A DNA stretch of 64,000 bases from Hirsutella rhossiliensis. Its lineage: Eukaryota; Ascomycota; Sordariomycetes; Hypocreales; Ophiocordycipitaceae. The position numbers were made by a program, and so were the translations under genes. Below the pieces are notes generated by a model. The model searched no databases. It saw nothing but the letters and a program-made list of their open reading frames with translations, and was not told the DNA's origin. Shown in pieces: positions 43,948 to 54,743 of the stretch (the stretch's first letter is position 1; every line of letters begins with the position of its first letter). The DNA lies in contig NW_025408669.1 in assembly GCF_020360975.1 (NCBI RefSeq), positions 1,364,001-1,428,000 on the forward strand, read 5' to 3'.

Positions 43948-45504
43948 TTATTTGAAGACCTTGCCGCAGGCGTGGGGGTACTCCTTGCCCTTGACGACGA
44001 CGGGCTTTTCCCAAGACCACTGGTTCTCCAGGAACTCGCGGTCTTCCGCCTTCTTGGGGTCGAGCTTGACGAAGTCGTAGCTCTCGTAGTCGGGCGCAAC
44101 GTCAAAGACGGGCTCATATTGCTGGCCCCGGATGACAAAAGCACCTTGAATGACAGAGTCGTTGTTCTGGCCGTAGACGGAGGCGCTGCCAAAGATGTAC
44201 TTGCGAGAGGCCTCCAGACGAGTAAAGAGACCACCGATAAGGTTGTTCGACATGAAAGTCAAGGTAAGCTCATCGTTGTACTTGTAGTCACAACGCCAGA
44301 TGGAGTACTCCTCCTGCAGGGGAACGTTCTCCCAGAAGTACTTGAGAGCATCGGGCGTTTCGGTGTTGGAGAACTGGCGCTTCCACTCGTCAAGAGGGAA
44401 AGAAGCCTTGGGCAGGGCCTCGCAAGGGTGCTTGGGCTTAGGAGCGGGGGCATCTTCGTCCGCCGCGGCAGCAGCGGGGGCAGCAGCGGGCTTGGGGGCC
44501 GGCTTGGGCTGCTCGGCCTTCTTGGGAGCAGTGTTGGTGAGGGCAGGCTTCTCGAGGTAGTCGAGCTTCTTGGCCACAGCCGAGTAGATGGGCTGGTTGA
44601 CCACGGTGTCGTACCAACGGGTCACGTTGGGATGCTCCTGACGCCACTGCTTGTCGAAGAAGTACTGGAAGCCACGGTACAGCAAGCTGGCGCAGAACAG
44701 GTCGGCGAGAGTGACACGCTCGCCAACCAGGTAGGTGTGGCGCTGGAGGTACTTTTCAACGACACCAACGGCCTTTTGGACAATCTGAGAGGAGTCCTCG
44801 ACAGACTTCTTGTTGTAAGGAAGCCTGCCCAGGAGAGGCAGGAACCAGTTCCCCATGGGAGGGACAATCTCGGAGTTGAAGAAGGACATCCACTTCAGGA
44901 TGGAAGCATAGCTGATGGCTGTCAGATTTCTTTTTCGCAGACATCAGAATGAAGCTTTACTTACTCCTGCTTGGTCTTGCCGAGAAGAGTGGTCTTCTCG
45001 TTCTGGGAGGTGACTGTCCATTGTCAATTAGCACAGGGTTGGACCATGGTTGACTTCAGGACAAGAGGGGGAGGAAAGAAGGGATCAGAAGTTAGACTTT
45101 GTCAACAAAAACAGTTCAGACAGGGATAACTGTATAAAATAAAAGCTTGATCATCATGCAAGGGTGTCTCGCAAAGGCCAGACGGACGTAAAACAGAATA
45201 GAGTAGACGTACTGTAGATGGCGATGGCAATGCACTCGGACAGAGCATAGCCGTCCTCGCCGAGGAAAGCTGGAACCTTGCCGAGCCCGTTGGCCTTGAG
45301 GTGCTCAACAGTGGGCTTGGTAGTGTCGACCTCGACAATCTTGAGGTCGATGTTGTTCGCCTTTGCAACCGCCTTGATGGCGGTGGAGCGGGGGTTGTCC
45401 TGTAGAGCGAGGGGATCAGCCACGGGTGCGGCGGGAGATGCAGATTAGAAACATGGCGTGCACTTTCAGCTTACCGCGGTGGTGAAGAGGGTTCCGAAAG
45501 CCAT
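43948..45504 (-). CDS. Elongation factor 1B gamma (eEF1-gamma)
   Basis: Four exons, 45504-45475, 45399-45213, 45013-44965 and 44911-43948, encode about 409 aa. The introns are 75, 199 and 53 nt. Joins read LFTTADNPRS, IAIYITSQNEK and TKQDYASILKWM. The N-terminal half is a glutathione S-transferase fold (thioredoxin-like part to about 75, then the helical part with YLQRHTYLVGERVTLADLFCASLL). An Ala/Pro/Lys linker precedes the EF1G C-terminal domain (YFWENVPLQEEYSIWRCDYKYND ... GSASVYGQNNDSVIQG) and the end HACGKVFK. It anchors the eEF1B exchange complex that reloads eEF1A with GTP. The small first exons and longer intron 2 are usual for highly expressed fungal translation genes. Confidence 0.95.
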
Positions 45505-45863
45505 TTTTTCGGTGTTCTGTCTGTCAACTGACGAGCTGGTGTGGACAGATGGTGGTGGTTGTGATAGGAGGTTGTGGGAAATGGGGAGAGGAATTTTTTT
45601 GGCGAGAAGACCCAGCTGCCCCGCGCGTGGCTCCTGGAGCAAAGGTGGCTTGTGGCCTGTGGCTCATAATTTGGTCGGTCTATCTTATCTGCGCTCCACG
45701 TGACTGAAAAGCTCGAAGTGGCACGCAAGCGCCAGCTCTCCAGCTCGGCAGACGACCGAAGCTGAAGCTGGGAAGCTTCTCGGCAACTCAAGGCGACAAA
45801 CGGCACGCTCGACGCGAGTTGTGTGCGCGGGCCGACCGTCATTCACGACACCCGAGAGCCACA
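45505..45863. promoter_or_regulatory. Divergent promoter region, eEF1-gamma/uS9m
   Basis: These 359 bp lie between start codons of a cytosolic and a mitochondrial translation gene. CT-rich tracts face the eEF1-gamma side. No TATA box is clear. Confidence 0.5.
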
Positions 45864-46895
45864 ATGGCGTCATTCACGAGCAACTTCCGCCATTTGAGAT
45901 GCCAGAGACAGTGGATGAGTGTTCAATGGCATCAAATTGCCCTGCCACTATCGAGCCCGGTGATTCGCGCGCGAGCAATTTCCACGAAACCGTCTGTTGA
46001 AGAATCCGCGGCCGAGGCGGAATCTCTGGCAGAGTCGGTCAAGATTCCCTTTCAAGACGTCAAATACGCGCGCTGCGTGCCGGCAACACCGTCCTACTTC
46101 TCGCGAGAACCGCAGTTCAACGACCTTTACATCCGCATCTCGAACCTCTTGGCTCGATATCGACATCTTCCGATCGTCAAGAATCACGAAGCGCCGCTAG
46201 TGCCATGGACCAAACTGGAGGAGTTGCGCGCGCAATTGGAGGAGCCCATCAAGGCATCGCAGTACGCCATGGTTATCCGAATTGCCAAGCGACTCAATCT
46301 TATCGTCCCAACCCTCATGCCGGACGAGGTCCAGATTGCGCTACAGCGATTTACACGCAACATCAACCCATTCTTGAACAGGCCAAGGCCAATCAAACTC
46401 GACAAGTTTGGTCGAGCCGTTGGAGCTGGAAAGAGAAAAGAGTCCACGGCGCGTGCCTTTGTGGTCGAGGGGTCCGGGGAGGTTTTGGTAAACGGCAAAA
46501 CGCTGGACCAGGCGTTTGGGCGAGTGTATGACCGCGAGAGCGCTGTCTGGGCGCTGACGTCTACGAGGAGACTGGACAAATACAATGTGTGGGCGCTGGT
46601 TGAGGGCGGCGGCACGACCGGCCAGTCACAGGCTCTGGCGCAGGCCATAGCAAAGGCTCTGGTTGCACACGAGCCAGCACTGAAGCCTGCCCTGAGAAAA
46701 GGTGAGAGTGAGGGAAGAGGAATTCGAATCTCGGCCCTCAGAGTCTCCGACGCCTACAGAGGACCCTCGTGAAGGTTGAAGTGCTAACATGATTCTGATG
46801 CAGCCGGATGCATTACACGAGACGCCAGGACGGTTGAGAGGAAGAAGCACGGCCATGTTAAGGCGCGGAAGATGCCTGCCTGGGTCAAGCGATGA
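45864..46895 (+). CDS. MRPS9: Mitochondrial ribosomal protein uS9m
   Basis: Two exons, 45864-46701 and 46804-46895, encode about 309 aa. The 102-nt intron is GTGAGA...ATGCAG with a GCTAAC branch site. The N-terminus ([18 protein letters not shown] ... [10 protein letters not shown]) looks like a mitochondrial presequence. The S9 domain is in the second half: [18 protein letters not shown], then [14 protein letters not shown], then [19 protein letters not shown]. The last exon supplies [21 protein letters not shown] and the Lys-Arg end, which reaches the P-site tRNA in S9 proteins. Without splicing, translation would end 22 codons into the intron and lose this tail. Confidence 0.95.
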
Positions 46896-49800
46896 AGCGC
46901 GAAGTCGCGGCGGATGCCGGGCGCACTGCAAGTTGGTCGATCGGAGGGGGAAGCACACGACAGGGCCAGCAGCGCCATGCCCGTTGCGGCAACTTTGGCC
47001 TGCGAGCTTGGAATGTATGTAGCATTAGGAGGAAAGTGGAAAGTCAATTGTGCCGACTCCGACTGACAACAAGAAACTACATTATCGCCGTCGGCCAGCC
47101 CAGGTCACCCCAGGATAGAGATTGGGGCCACGAGCAGTAGACAGAAACTCTATTTCACTTCTGAACATGGGTGGCTGCTCTCCTTGGGCTGCGGGATGAA
47201 GCAAACAGCGCGGTTCCGGTCCGGACCTCCCTCGAAACGATTTACCCGCTCCATTCTCCATGGTCAGCTCTGATGGCTAATGGAGAAGGGAAAGGCCTCG
47301 ACGGCATCTTTTCGACTCCCAGCGTCCGTGCACGAGCAAAGAGCCAAGGCACCACGGGTAAAGAGTCCAGGTGATTGTCCGGGAGCGCATCACCCCTGGC
47401 GAGAGGACAAGGCCAAACGGACTATATGTGTCCCGACAATCCGGGTTGTTGGGATATCATACACAACTGTTTGGACTTCGGCCGACGTGACCCAGGGCGT
47501 ATGAGGGCGCCGGCGACTCTGATTCGGGAGTTATGCAGGTCCTAGTGCCGACGACGTTTCAATCGGACCGGGCATGCCGAATCTAACAATGCCCGCATCG
47601 ACAATTTGCTCGACCCTGGGGCAATCTTCTAGAAAGCGTCGCTGACATGTCGCCTGAAGCTGGCGTCGGGCCGCCCCACTGATCGCATTACCCCGTCATC
47701 TCATGTGCAAACCGGACCGGTGGTTGGCATGCATAGTCGAGGCAAAACGCGGCGTTTCGTGAGCATCGACTCGTAACAGCGAAGAGAGCAGCTGCACATG
47801 AGACGCGGCCCAAGCCCAAGCAACACGCATATCTGGGCGACTACAGCCAAGTCGGGCGGTATCAAAGATGAATACCGTGGCCAAGAGCGAGGTGAGGGGC
47901 CCAAGAGCGCCCCACGGTGGTGATGATGGCTCATGTATGGCACTGTTCTGGCCGACGCAGGAGGGTCAATCCCAGTTCAGGGTCCCCGGTCGTCCATTTT
48001 GCTCAGTCATGGTCCTCTCGGAGCGCCATGCATCGACATGGAAACGTTCCTGTTGGCCAATGGCTCCGCCGGGAGAAATGATTGGGCGCCAACCAAATTT
48101 CTTTAGCGCGTGGGCCGGAGCCCGACAAAGGACATTATGCAATCGATGATGATGCACATGCGCCGCCGGCGAGCGCTCAATGGCGGCCACATGCGCCGCG
48201 GAAAGTGAGGAGGGGCTGTTAAGGATGCGCTAGGCACCGGCTTTGGGCAGCCCATGTCAGGCGCGACGAAACGCGGCAAGTAGGCGATTGATTGCGCTTG
48301 ACCGGACGCCTGCGTGGCTTGTGTGCGCGTGGTCTGAGGAATCGACTCAACAGGCAAGTTGAGCAGCAAAACCCACTTTCCCGCCATGTTATTGCCACTT
48401 TCGGATAGTGCCTGTTAATATCCTCAATTACGGATCTCTCACGCAAATTTGGCAAGGTGCCTGCCTGCCTTGCCTGGCCTGCCTTCCTGCCTGCCTTCCT
48501 GCCTGCCTTCCTGCCTTCCTGCCTCCCCGGCTGGGCAAGTGTGGTTGGGTTGGTTGGTGCCTTCCGAATGGACGGACGGACGGCACGTGAGCAAGCCGCA
48601 TTTCTTGCTCTCCTTCGTTTCGGCCTTTGACGACAAATGAGGCTCCGTCTCCGTTCTCCTTCAGCTTGGCCGCCAATTGGTGACATTCTGCAAACCCTTT
48701 TGCCGCAAAGCCCGTTTTCTCGAGCGCCCCGGCCAGCCAGCCAGCCAATCACCGCACCGCCCGCCCATGGGCCAAGCTCAACGTAACGTCCAGGTTGCTT
48801 GGCTCATCGTTTCTCGCGATTCCACTATCGCCCCCCACGGCCCCGCTGGCTAGTCGAGCGCGCGTATGTTGCAATGTGTCCCAGCCGCTAGCAGTCTCGA
48901 CGTCGTCTTTGTTGCAGTGCGAGGTGGGTAAAACGAGGAAAAGTCTTTGCTTCTAGCAACAGCCGAGGTCGGCAATTCATGCCCCGTTATTGGTCTCGAA
49001 CCATTTAGCTTTTCACCTTGCTGCAGCTAATTTCCAGTCCTTGGTTTCTCTTCCGCCTTCCAATTGCGTGCGGCCATGCCTTGGAGACAGCGACGGGCTG
49101 GACCACTGCCGACCAGGCAGCATTCGCCTGGCCTTCTGCCGGTTTTCGAGCCCCGTCCAGCCATCCAATGACGAGCGGCTTCCTGCGAGATCGGGATCGT
49201 CCCTGATGGGAAAGGCTCCACATGCCCAGAACGAGCCTGTCCTCTCCACGTGCAGGCTTGGCAATAAAAATCCCAACATGACGGTTCTTGAGAGGGAAAT
49301 TGCTTCATTGACGGTTGTCGCATACTTTCCCCACCAGAGGCTTCAGACATGGTCAGTCTCCAGCTACCACCTTTCGGCATTTGCCTCGTCGACGTCTAGA
49401 CCTCTCTCTAGTGCCGCTCTGGTTCAGCTTGCCGCGCGCTTCTCGTCCAAAGTCCTGGCTTCGGGCAGCCAGAATTGGCCCATTTGATTGTCCCTTCCAT
49501 TGGGCACCAGCCGGTTAGCAACTCCGTCCATCGGGCAGCCAGCGCCGCTCCAGCCATTTCGCATGACTTTGACAGCCCCGGGCTCTTTTCCCGCTTCTTG
49601 CCCTCTCGTCCGCCCGCCCTTCAATGTGCGCCCTGAGCCTTGCTTCCTTTGCTCCCTCCCTTTCTCCCTCTGGTTTCTTGCCATAGGTGGCGTCAGCCAA
49701 TGTATTCAATTGTCTCGGATCCGCAGCTTGACCTGTCTACGAATACTTCTATTTATTTCTTGGGCTTGATGTTCGGCAAGCTGCTAATCGGGCACCAAGG

Positions 49801-52085
49801 AGACATGGCATGAATCAAACGGCCCAGTGGCATGCAATTCCAAGCTCCTGGGCCGCCTCCCCCAAAAGGTTTCGGCTGCTGGAAACTGCCATGCGGTCTA
49901 GATGCCGTCGTTGGGGAGCATCACGAGGCTGCAGGAGCCGAAATGTAATCAGCTGGTGGCGACGGAACCGTTTGTCGCAAGTGCTTCGCAATTCATCTCG
50001 TGAAGCACGGTGGTGATCCGGCCCTAAAGTGCCAGCGGTCCAAGCCACCCGAGGCTACTTTTTCTTTGTACATGGAGTTGTGACGTTTGGACGCAGCTCT
50101 CGCCTGGGGGAGTGGTGGTAATAAAGGCGGCCCGGGGTCTTGTCTCAAATGGTAGGATTCCACCCATACTCACGATGATGAGTCGTCGGACTGAATGCTC
50201 TCCGAGTATCGGTACCCACCTGTACATGTATGCACGCGAATCGAAACCAACCCCCCCCCCATCCCCTTGTTCTCTCCCTTGTCTTTCCGCACCCCCTGCC
50301 TGTCACGGAAAACCCCTTTCTCGGTGAGCTGTCGGTAACAGCCCTCCATCCATTCCTCTGCCCGCCCCCTAAACCACACGGCACTTGGTACTTCGTACCT
50401 ATCTGTGCTAGGCCCTGCTGGCCTGCGGCGTCGCGGCGTCGCGGCTGGCTCGCGGAATTGGACCCGAACAGCCTCCCCAAGTCGCGGGTAGGTTGTTTTT
50501 GCACAGACAAAGGCCTAGTAAAGGGCCAGTCGGGCGAGGTATCTTTGCGCAGGCTGATGACAACGGCGCTTGGCTTTGCCCTGTTTCCGTCCTCCGGTTT
50601 TAGCTGTGCCATGCGTACTTGGTGCCCCCGAGTTTCAAGACACGACTCTGGCCCTGTCTGCCCGTTTCCTCCCTTGTACCAACTTGCCAACTTTTCTGCA
50701 GCAGTACCGGCACTCTCAACACGTCTCGGACGGCTCATGTCGAGGTCTCTCTGCGCCGGCTTGGTCCCCGCAGGCCGCATCAGCCCAGCTGGGGCACCTC
50801 GAACGCTTCGCACGTTTGTGTCCAAAGGGGCAACGAGAGGTGACATGCTGCCTCACGGACTGGATCACGCCAACGGGACCGGCGCTGGCTGTCGCTCGCT
50901 TCTAGACAGACGTCTGTGCTTGCTCGAGTGCGTGTTGCTTGTTCGCCCAGGAACAGGCATGCCGGCCGGTGTTAGATTATGTACTTTGACTCCTCTGGCA
51001 CATCTCGGACCTCCGCGACCAGTGCCGTGCACGCCGGTACGCACCGCTGGACGACTCGGTCTTTGTTTAGCGTAGATCCAGCCAGGCATGCGCAGCCATC
51101 TGCCATTTTGGTCAAATGTATAAGACACCTCGGGACACCATGACTGTCGTCCCCAACACATCATACCTTTTTTCTTCTCCCCATCTTTTGCCGCCTTGCT
51201 CATCTACAGATTTCGCAAGCCACGGACGAACCTCGGCTGCCTAATCATCTCGCCACTCTCTCTTACTCGAATAAGCGACATAGAGGTTGACAGAGCCTGA
51301 CTCGGTGCCTCTTCGTCAGCCACTGAGACCCTGGTGCGGCTTCGGTCCCTCCCCCCCTCCCCCCCAGCAGATCGAGCAGGGGCGAGGTTGTCGTGCCTGG
51401 GGGCCGCCGCATGGGATGTCCGGGATCCTCCTAACACGACTCGTGACAGCGGCTCTGACAACTCACTGGCGGTGGTTGGATTTGAAGACACGCCTCGCCT
51501 ATCCTGTCACAAGTACAGCCGCGAGCCTCGCGGAGGCCCTTGGGCAACTCTGTGGGACCTACACGTCTTCCCATTTATTCCTGGTCTCTGGGGCATGAAT
51601 CAATTTACAGTAGCTTGTGGCTCCGCTGAGCCTTTCATCCGGGCACCTCGCCCAATGACCGACACATCTGACTCGATACTTGGCGCAAACCCTCTGCGTC
51701 TGCCTGTACACGGATAGTTGTTATAAGTCTGGCACGGCTTGAACATATACTCCACCACCGCGACCTACCTACAAGGATCGTGCTAGAGCCCGGCTCATCT
51801 CTCTCACCCACGCCCTCCGTCAGGGACCAGGACGCGAACCGTACACAGAGCGCACAGTCGACTGGCCTCGTGGCTCCCCATCTCCCCCCGGACTGTCAAC
51901 GGACTCACCTTGCCCGATAGCCCGACTCCCATATCGCCCCGGACGTTGATCAAGTCGTCGCAAACTCGATCGGAAGTGGTATTCGACATTTCCAAAGCCC
52001 CCCTTTTTCATTCCCGGACTCGCTCGCGTCGGCGCATGTTGTGAGCTTGGCGATTGGGCCCTCCGGAGAAGAAAACCGACGGGGC
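46896..52085. other. Large gene-poor region upstream of the Q-rich gene
   Basis: About 5.2 kb without a supported gene. A CCTGCCTT-type repeat lies at 48459-48528. Chance ORFs are GC-driven. CT-rich stretches increase towards 52 kb and may be a long 5' UTR or promoter of the gene at 52086. Confidence 0.5.
48459..48528. repeat. CCTGCCTT microsatellite
   Basis: An imperfect array of CTGC, CTTC and CCTG units makes one strand purely pyrimidine plus G for about 70 bp. It could form slipped or triplex structures and is probably length-variable. Confidence 0.8.
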
Positions 52086-53311
52086 ATGGATGACGCCAGT
52101 CGAAGAAGGAGGCAGTATGAACCGCCTGCCCAGCGCGCGCCGAACCAGAGATACCAGCCACAAGTCCCCTCGTCGCATGGCAGTTCGTTCAGCAGCAGCG
52201 GCGCCGCCGAGAGATATCGACCGGCACCGCTCAACACGTCTCCATCGACGCCACGGACCATGGGCGTCGCGGGCAGCTATAGCTCTTACTATCAAGAGCC
52301 GCAGTCGGCCTTCTCGACGCCCAACATGTCGGCGACGGCCATGACCTACGGGGCAGACTATGGCTCGGACACGCGAGGGCAGAACCAAAGCTTTGGAAAC
52401 TACAACGCTGGCATGATGATGTACAACGTTCCACAGCCGAACACACAAACGCCCGTCTACGACACGCAACCGTTTGCGCAGCGCCAGCAGCAAACCGCCA
52501 TGCCCATGATGGCGCCGGACGTCGCTTCCACGTACTTTGGCTCCGAGGCGGGAGCAGCGGCGACGTCGGGCTTGCAGCACGCCGGCCAGGGCACGAGCGC
52601 CTCGACGGGTGAGTACCAGCAGCAGGGCGCACACATGAGCTACCCGGGCAACATCAACGCGATGCAGCAGCAGGGAGCGGCCGGCGCGAACGCGGGGGCG
52701 GCTGAGGGCCACGAATACCGCGACGCCGCGCTGGAGGAGAAGTGGCTAAACTATCAGCGGCAACTGGGAACCGTCTTCCAGGATATCAAGAATGGGTCCC
52801 TGGAGAGCGCGTCCGAGACACTGTTGGGCCTGTCCAACTGGCTGTTGACGCAAGTTGCAGACTTGGGTACGCATGCCCCCACGGGCCCCCCATCGAATGA
52901 CAGGCAGGATACTGACGGTAGATGCAGGGCTAAGCCAAGACGACGCAAGCCTACACGACGAGCGAATCAAACTGTGGAACGACTTCAACCACGCTTGGCT
53001 GGCCTTGGGTTTTCAGCAGAAGCAGCTGATGGAATCCGGGCAGCAAATCTCCAGATCCCAGGGGCTGATGTCGGAGGAGATGATCAAGAGGATGGGCGAC
53101 GAGCTCGTCCGGCTGTGCGACGGCATCGAGCGGCATGGCCTGGTCGACTACCAGTACGGTGTGTGGGAGGAACAGATTGCGAGCAGTAGGTGCCCGCGTT
53201 GACTGATGGACCATCGGAGCAGAGCGTTAACACGGGAACCAAGTTCTCGAAGAATGTCTAGACCTTTACGAAGTCCGCAAGGCGTCTAGCGGCGGCGACG
53301 AGTCCCGTTGA
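52086..53311 (+). CDS. Q-rich conserved-looking fungal protein, function unknown
   Basis: Three exons, 52086-52866, 52928-53185 and 53244-53311, encode about 368 aa. The introns (61 and 58 nt) join as QVADLGLSQDDAS and EEQIASILEECLDLYE. The first 220 residues are low-complexity, rich in Gln, Ser, Tyr, Met and Pro, as in prion-like or transcription-related proteins. The last 130 residues form a compact helical domain: LEEKWLNYQRQLGTVFQDIKNGSL, then LSNWLLTQVADLG, then WNDFNHAWLALG and ERHGLVDYQYGVWEEQI. The domain looks conserved in filamentous ascomycetes from memory, but I cannot name it. The gene stands alone between two gene-poor regions of about 5 kb each, a setting typical of regulated genes. 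Confidence 0.85.
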
Positions 53312-54731
53312 AGCGATATCGATGTGTTTTTTTTTGGCGGCCAAAACCTTGCCATTCCTGCGGATACCCCCCTCGCGTTCGAACGAAAGAAGAGGGAACT
53401 TTTTCACTTGTCAGAGTCTGTACGAAGAAACGAAGCTTTACTTTATTTCTGTTATATCTCTACACGGCGTCTCGACGGAGTCTGGCCGGGTGCTTTGGGT
53501 GACGAGGATCCGTCGGTCGAGGAGGGGAAGTTGCAGCAGCCGATTTGCGCCATCTTGGGAGCGGAACGGAAGCGACTTCGGAGAAGTCTACGAGTAGGCA
53601 TCGAGCACGGCATGGGGTGGCTGGATCTCGGGCAACTGTCTGGCCAAGTACCCTGTTCATCGACGCTACGTGCCCCGGGCAGCTTGGAGGGAATCTACGG
53701 AGTAGCACGAGCGGTATGGTTCGATGGAGAGACCACGGGAAGCGAATCGGGGATCAGGACAAGATTAATCTCTTTCTCCTTCCTTTTCCTATTCGCCTGT
53801 TTTCTTTTTAAGGCGGCGGCGAGAAAGGCGCGTGAACAGAGATGCATAGACGGCAGGGGCGTGGCGTTTGCTCCTTTCGGCGGGGGGCGCAAAAGGGACG
53901 ATGGAATTGCATGTTTTACACGGCCAGGACAAGACGGGATGGGATAGGGCAAGGCAGGACAGGGGCGGGCGGACTGACGGACGGCGTCGGTTGCCTGTTG
54001 GTCATTTGTTTTCTTTTTTTTCCACTTCGTTTCTCCACTTGTGTTCTTTTTACCTTGTCGTCGTCACACTTTATTCCTCTGAATCAGTTGGCGAGAAACA
54101 ATGACTTTGTTGCGAAATCAAGCCATGCATGACCTGTATCAGCAGTGGCAGCCCTAGGCTTCGGCAGGCGTTGGGAAGAGACGGTGGATGGCCATGGGTC
54201 AGGCCAGCGCGGACCATGGCCGGAGAGGAGAGGTGTCACTCGACGTGGCGAGGCTCGACGACTAATCATGGCCCTAGGCCACGGCGAGAATTACCTGTCG
54301 GCCGGGCGGGATGACGAGTCGTTTCCGATGGAGAGCGGCCTGGGGTCGGGACAGAGGAACGCGGGAACTCGCCGCTCGTCCATCAGGTCTCACTTTGGCA
54401 CTGATCCGCCGCGGCGGGCCGTCGAGTCCCGACAGGTCGGAACGAGTGTCGCGGGTCAGCGGCCGGGGGGGCGTGAGGCGCCAACAAGCAGAGATGTGTG
54501 TTGACTTTGGTGGCAAGACATGTGTGTCAATGTCTTGCGTAGAGGAGTTTGGTTGAGTATCAGTTGACGCTGTATACTCGGTACGGTAGGTACCCCGGCA
54601 CCGAAAGGAGCAGAGCTCGAGAAAAGAGGAGAGGGAGGGCCGCCATTCCTTAGCGTAGCCTCGCACGCGCTCGGTAGAATACATGGCGTTTTACGGATGC
54701 ATGCGAGCTGAACGGCGACGCCGGCCGGGAT

Positions 54732-54743
54732 GGGGGGGGGGGG
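54732..54743 (+). repeat. G12 homopolymer in a G-run cluster
   Basis: Twelve G are followed within 60 bp by GGGGGG and GGGG runs, giving enough G tracts on one strand for a G-quadruplex. Confidence 0.7.

Noticed and set aside
50230..51075. 281-codon plus-strand frame
   Set aside because: Composition typical of random GC-rich frames; no recognisable protein sequence.
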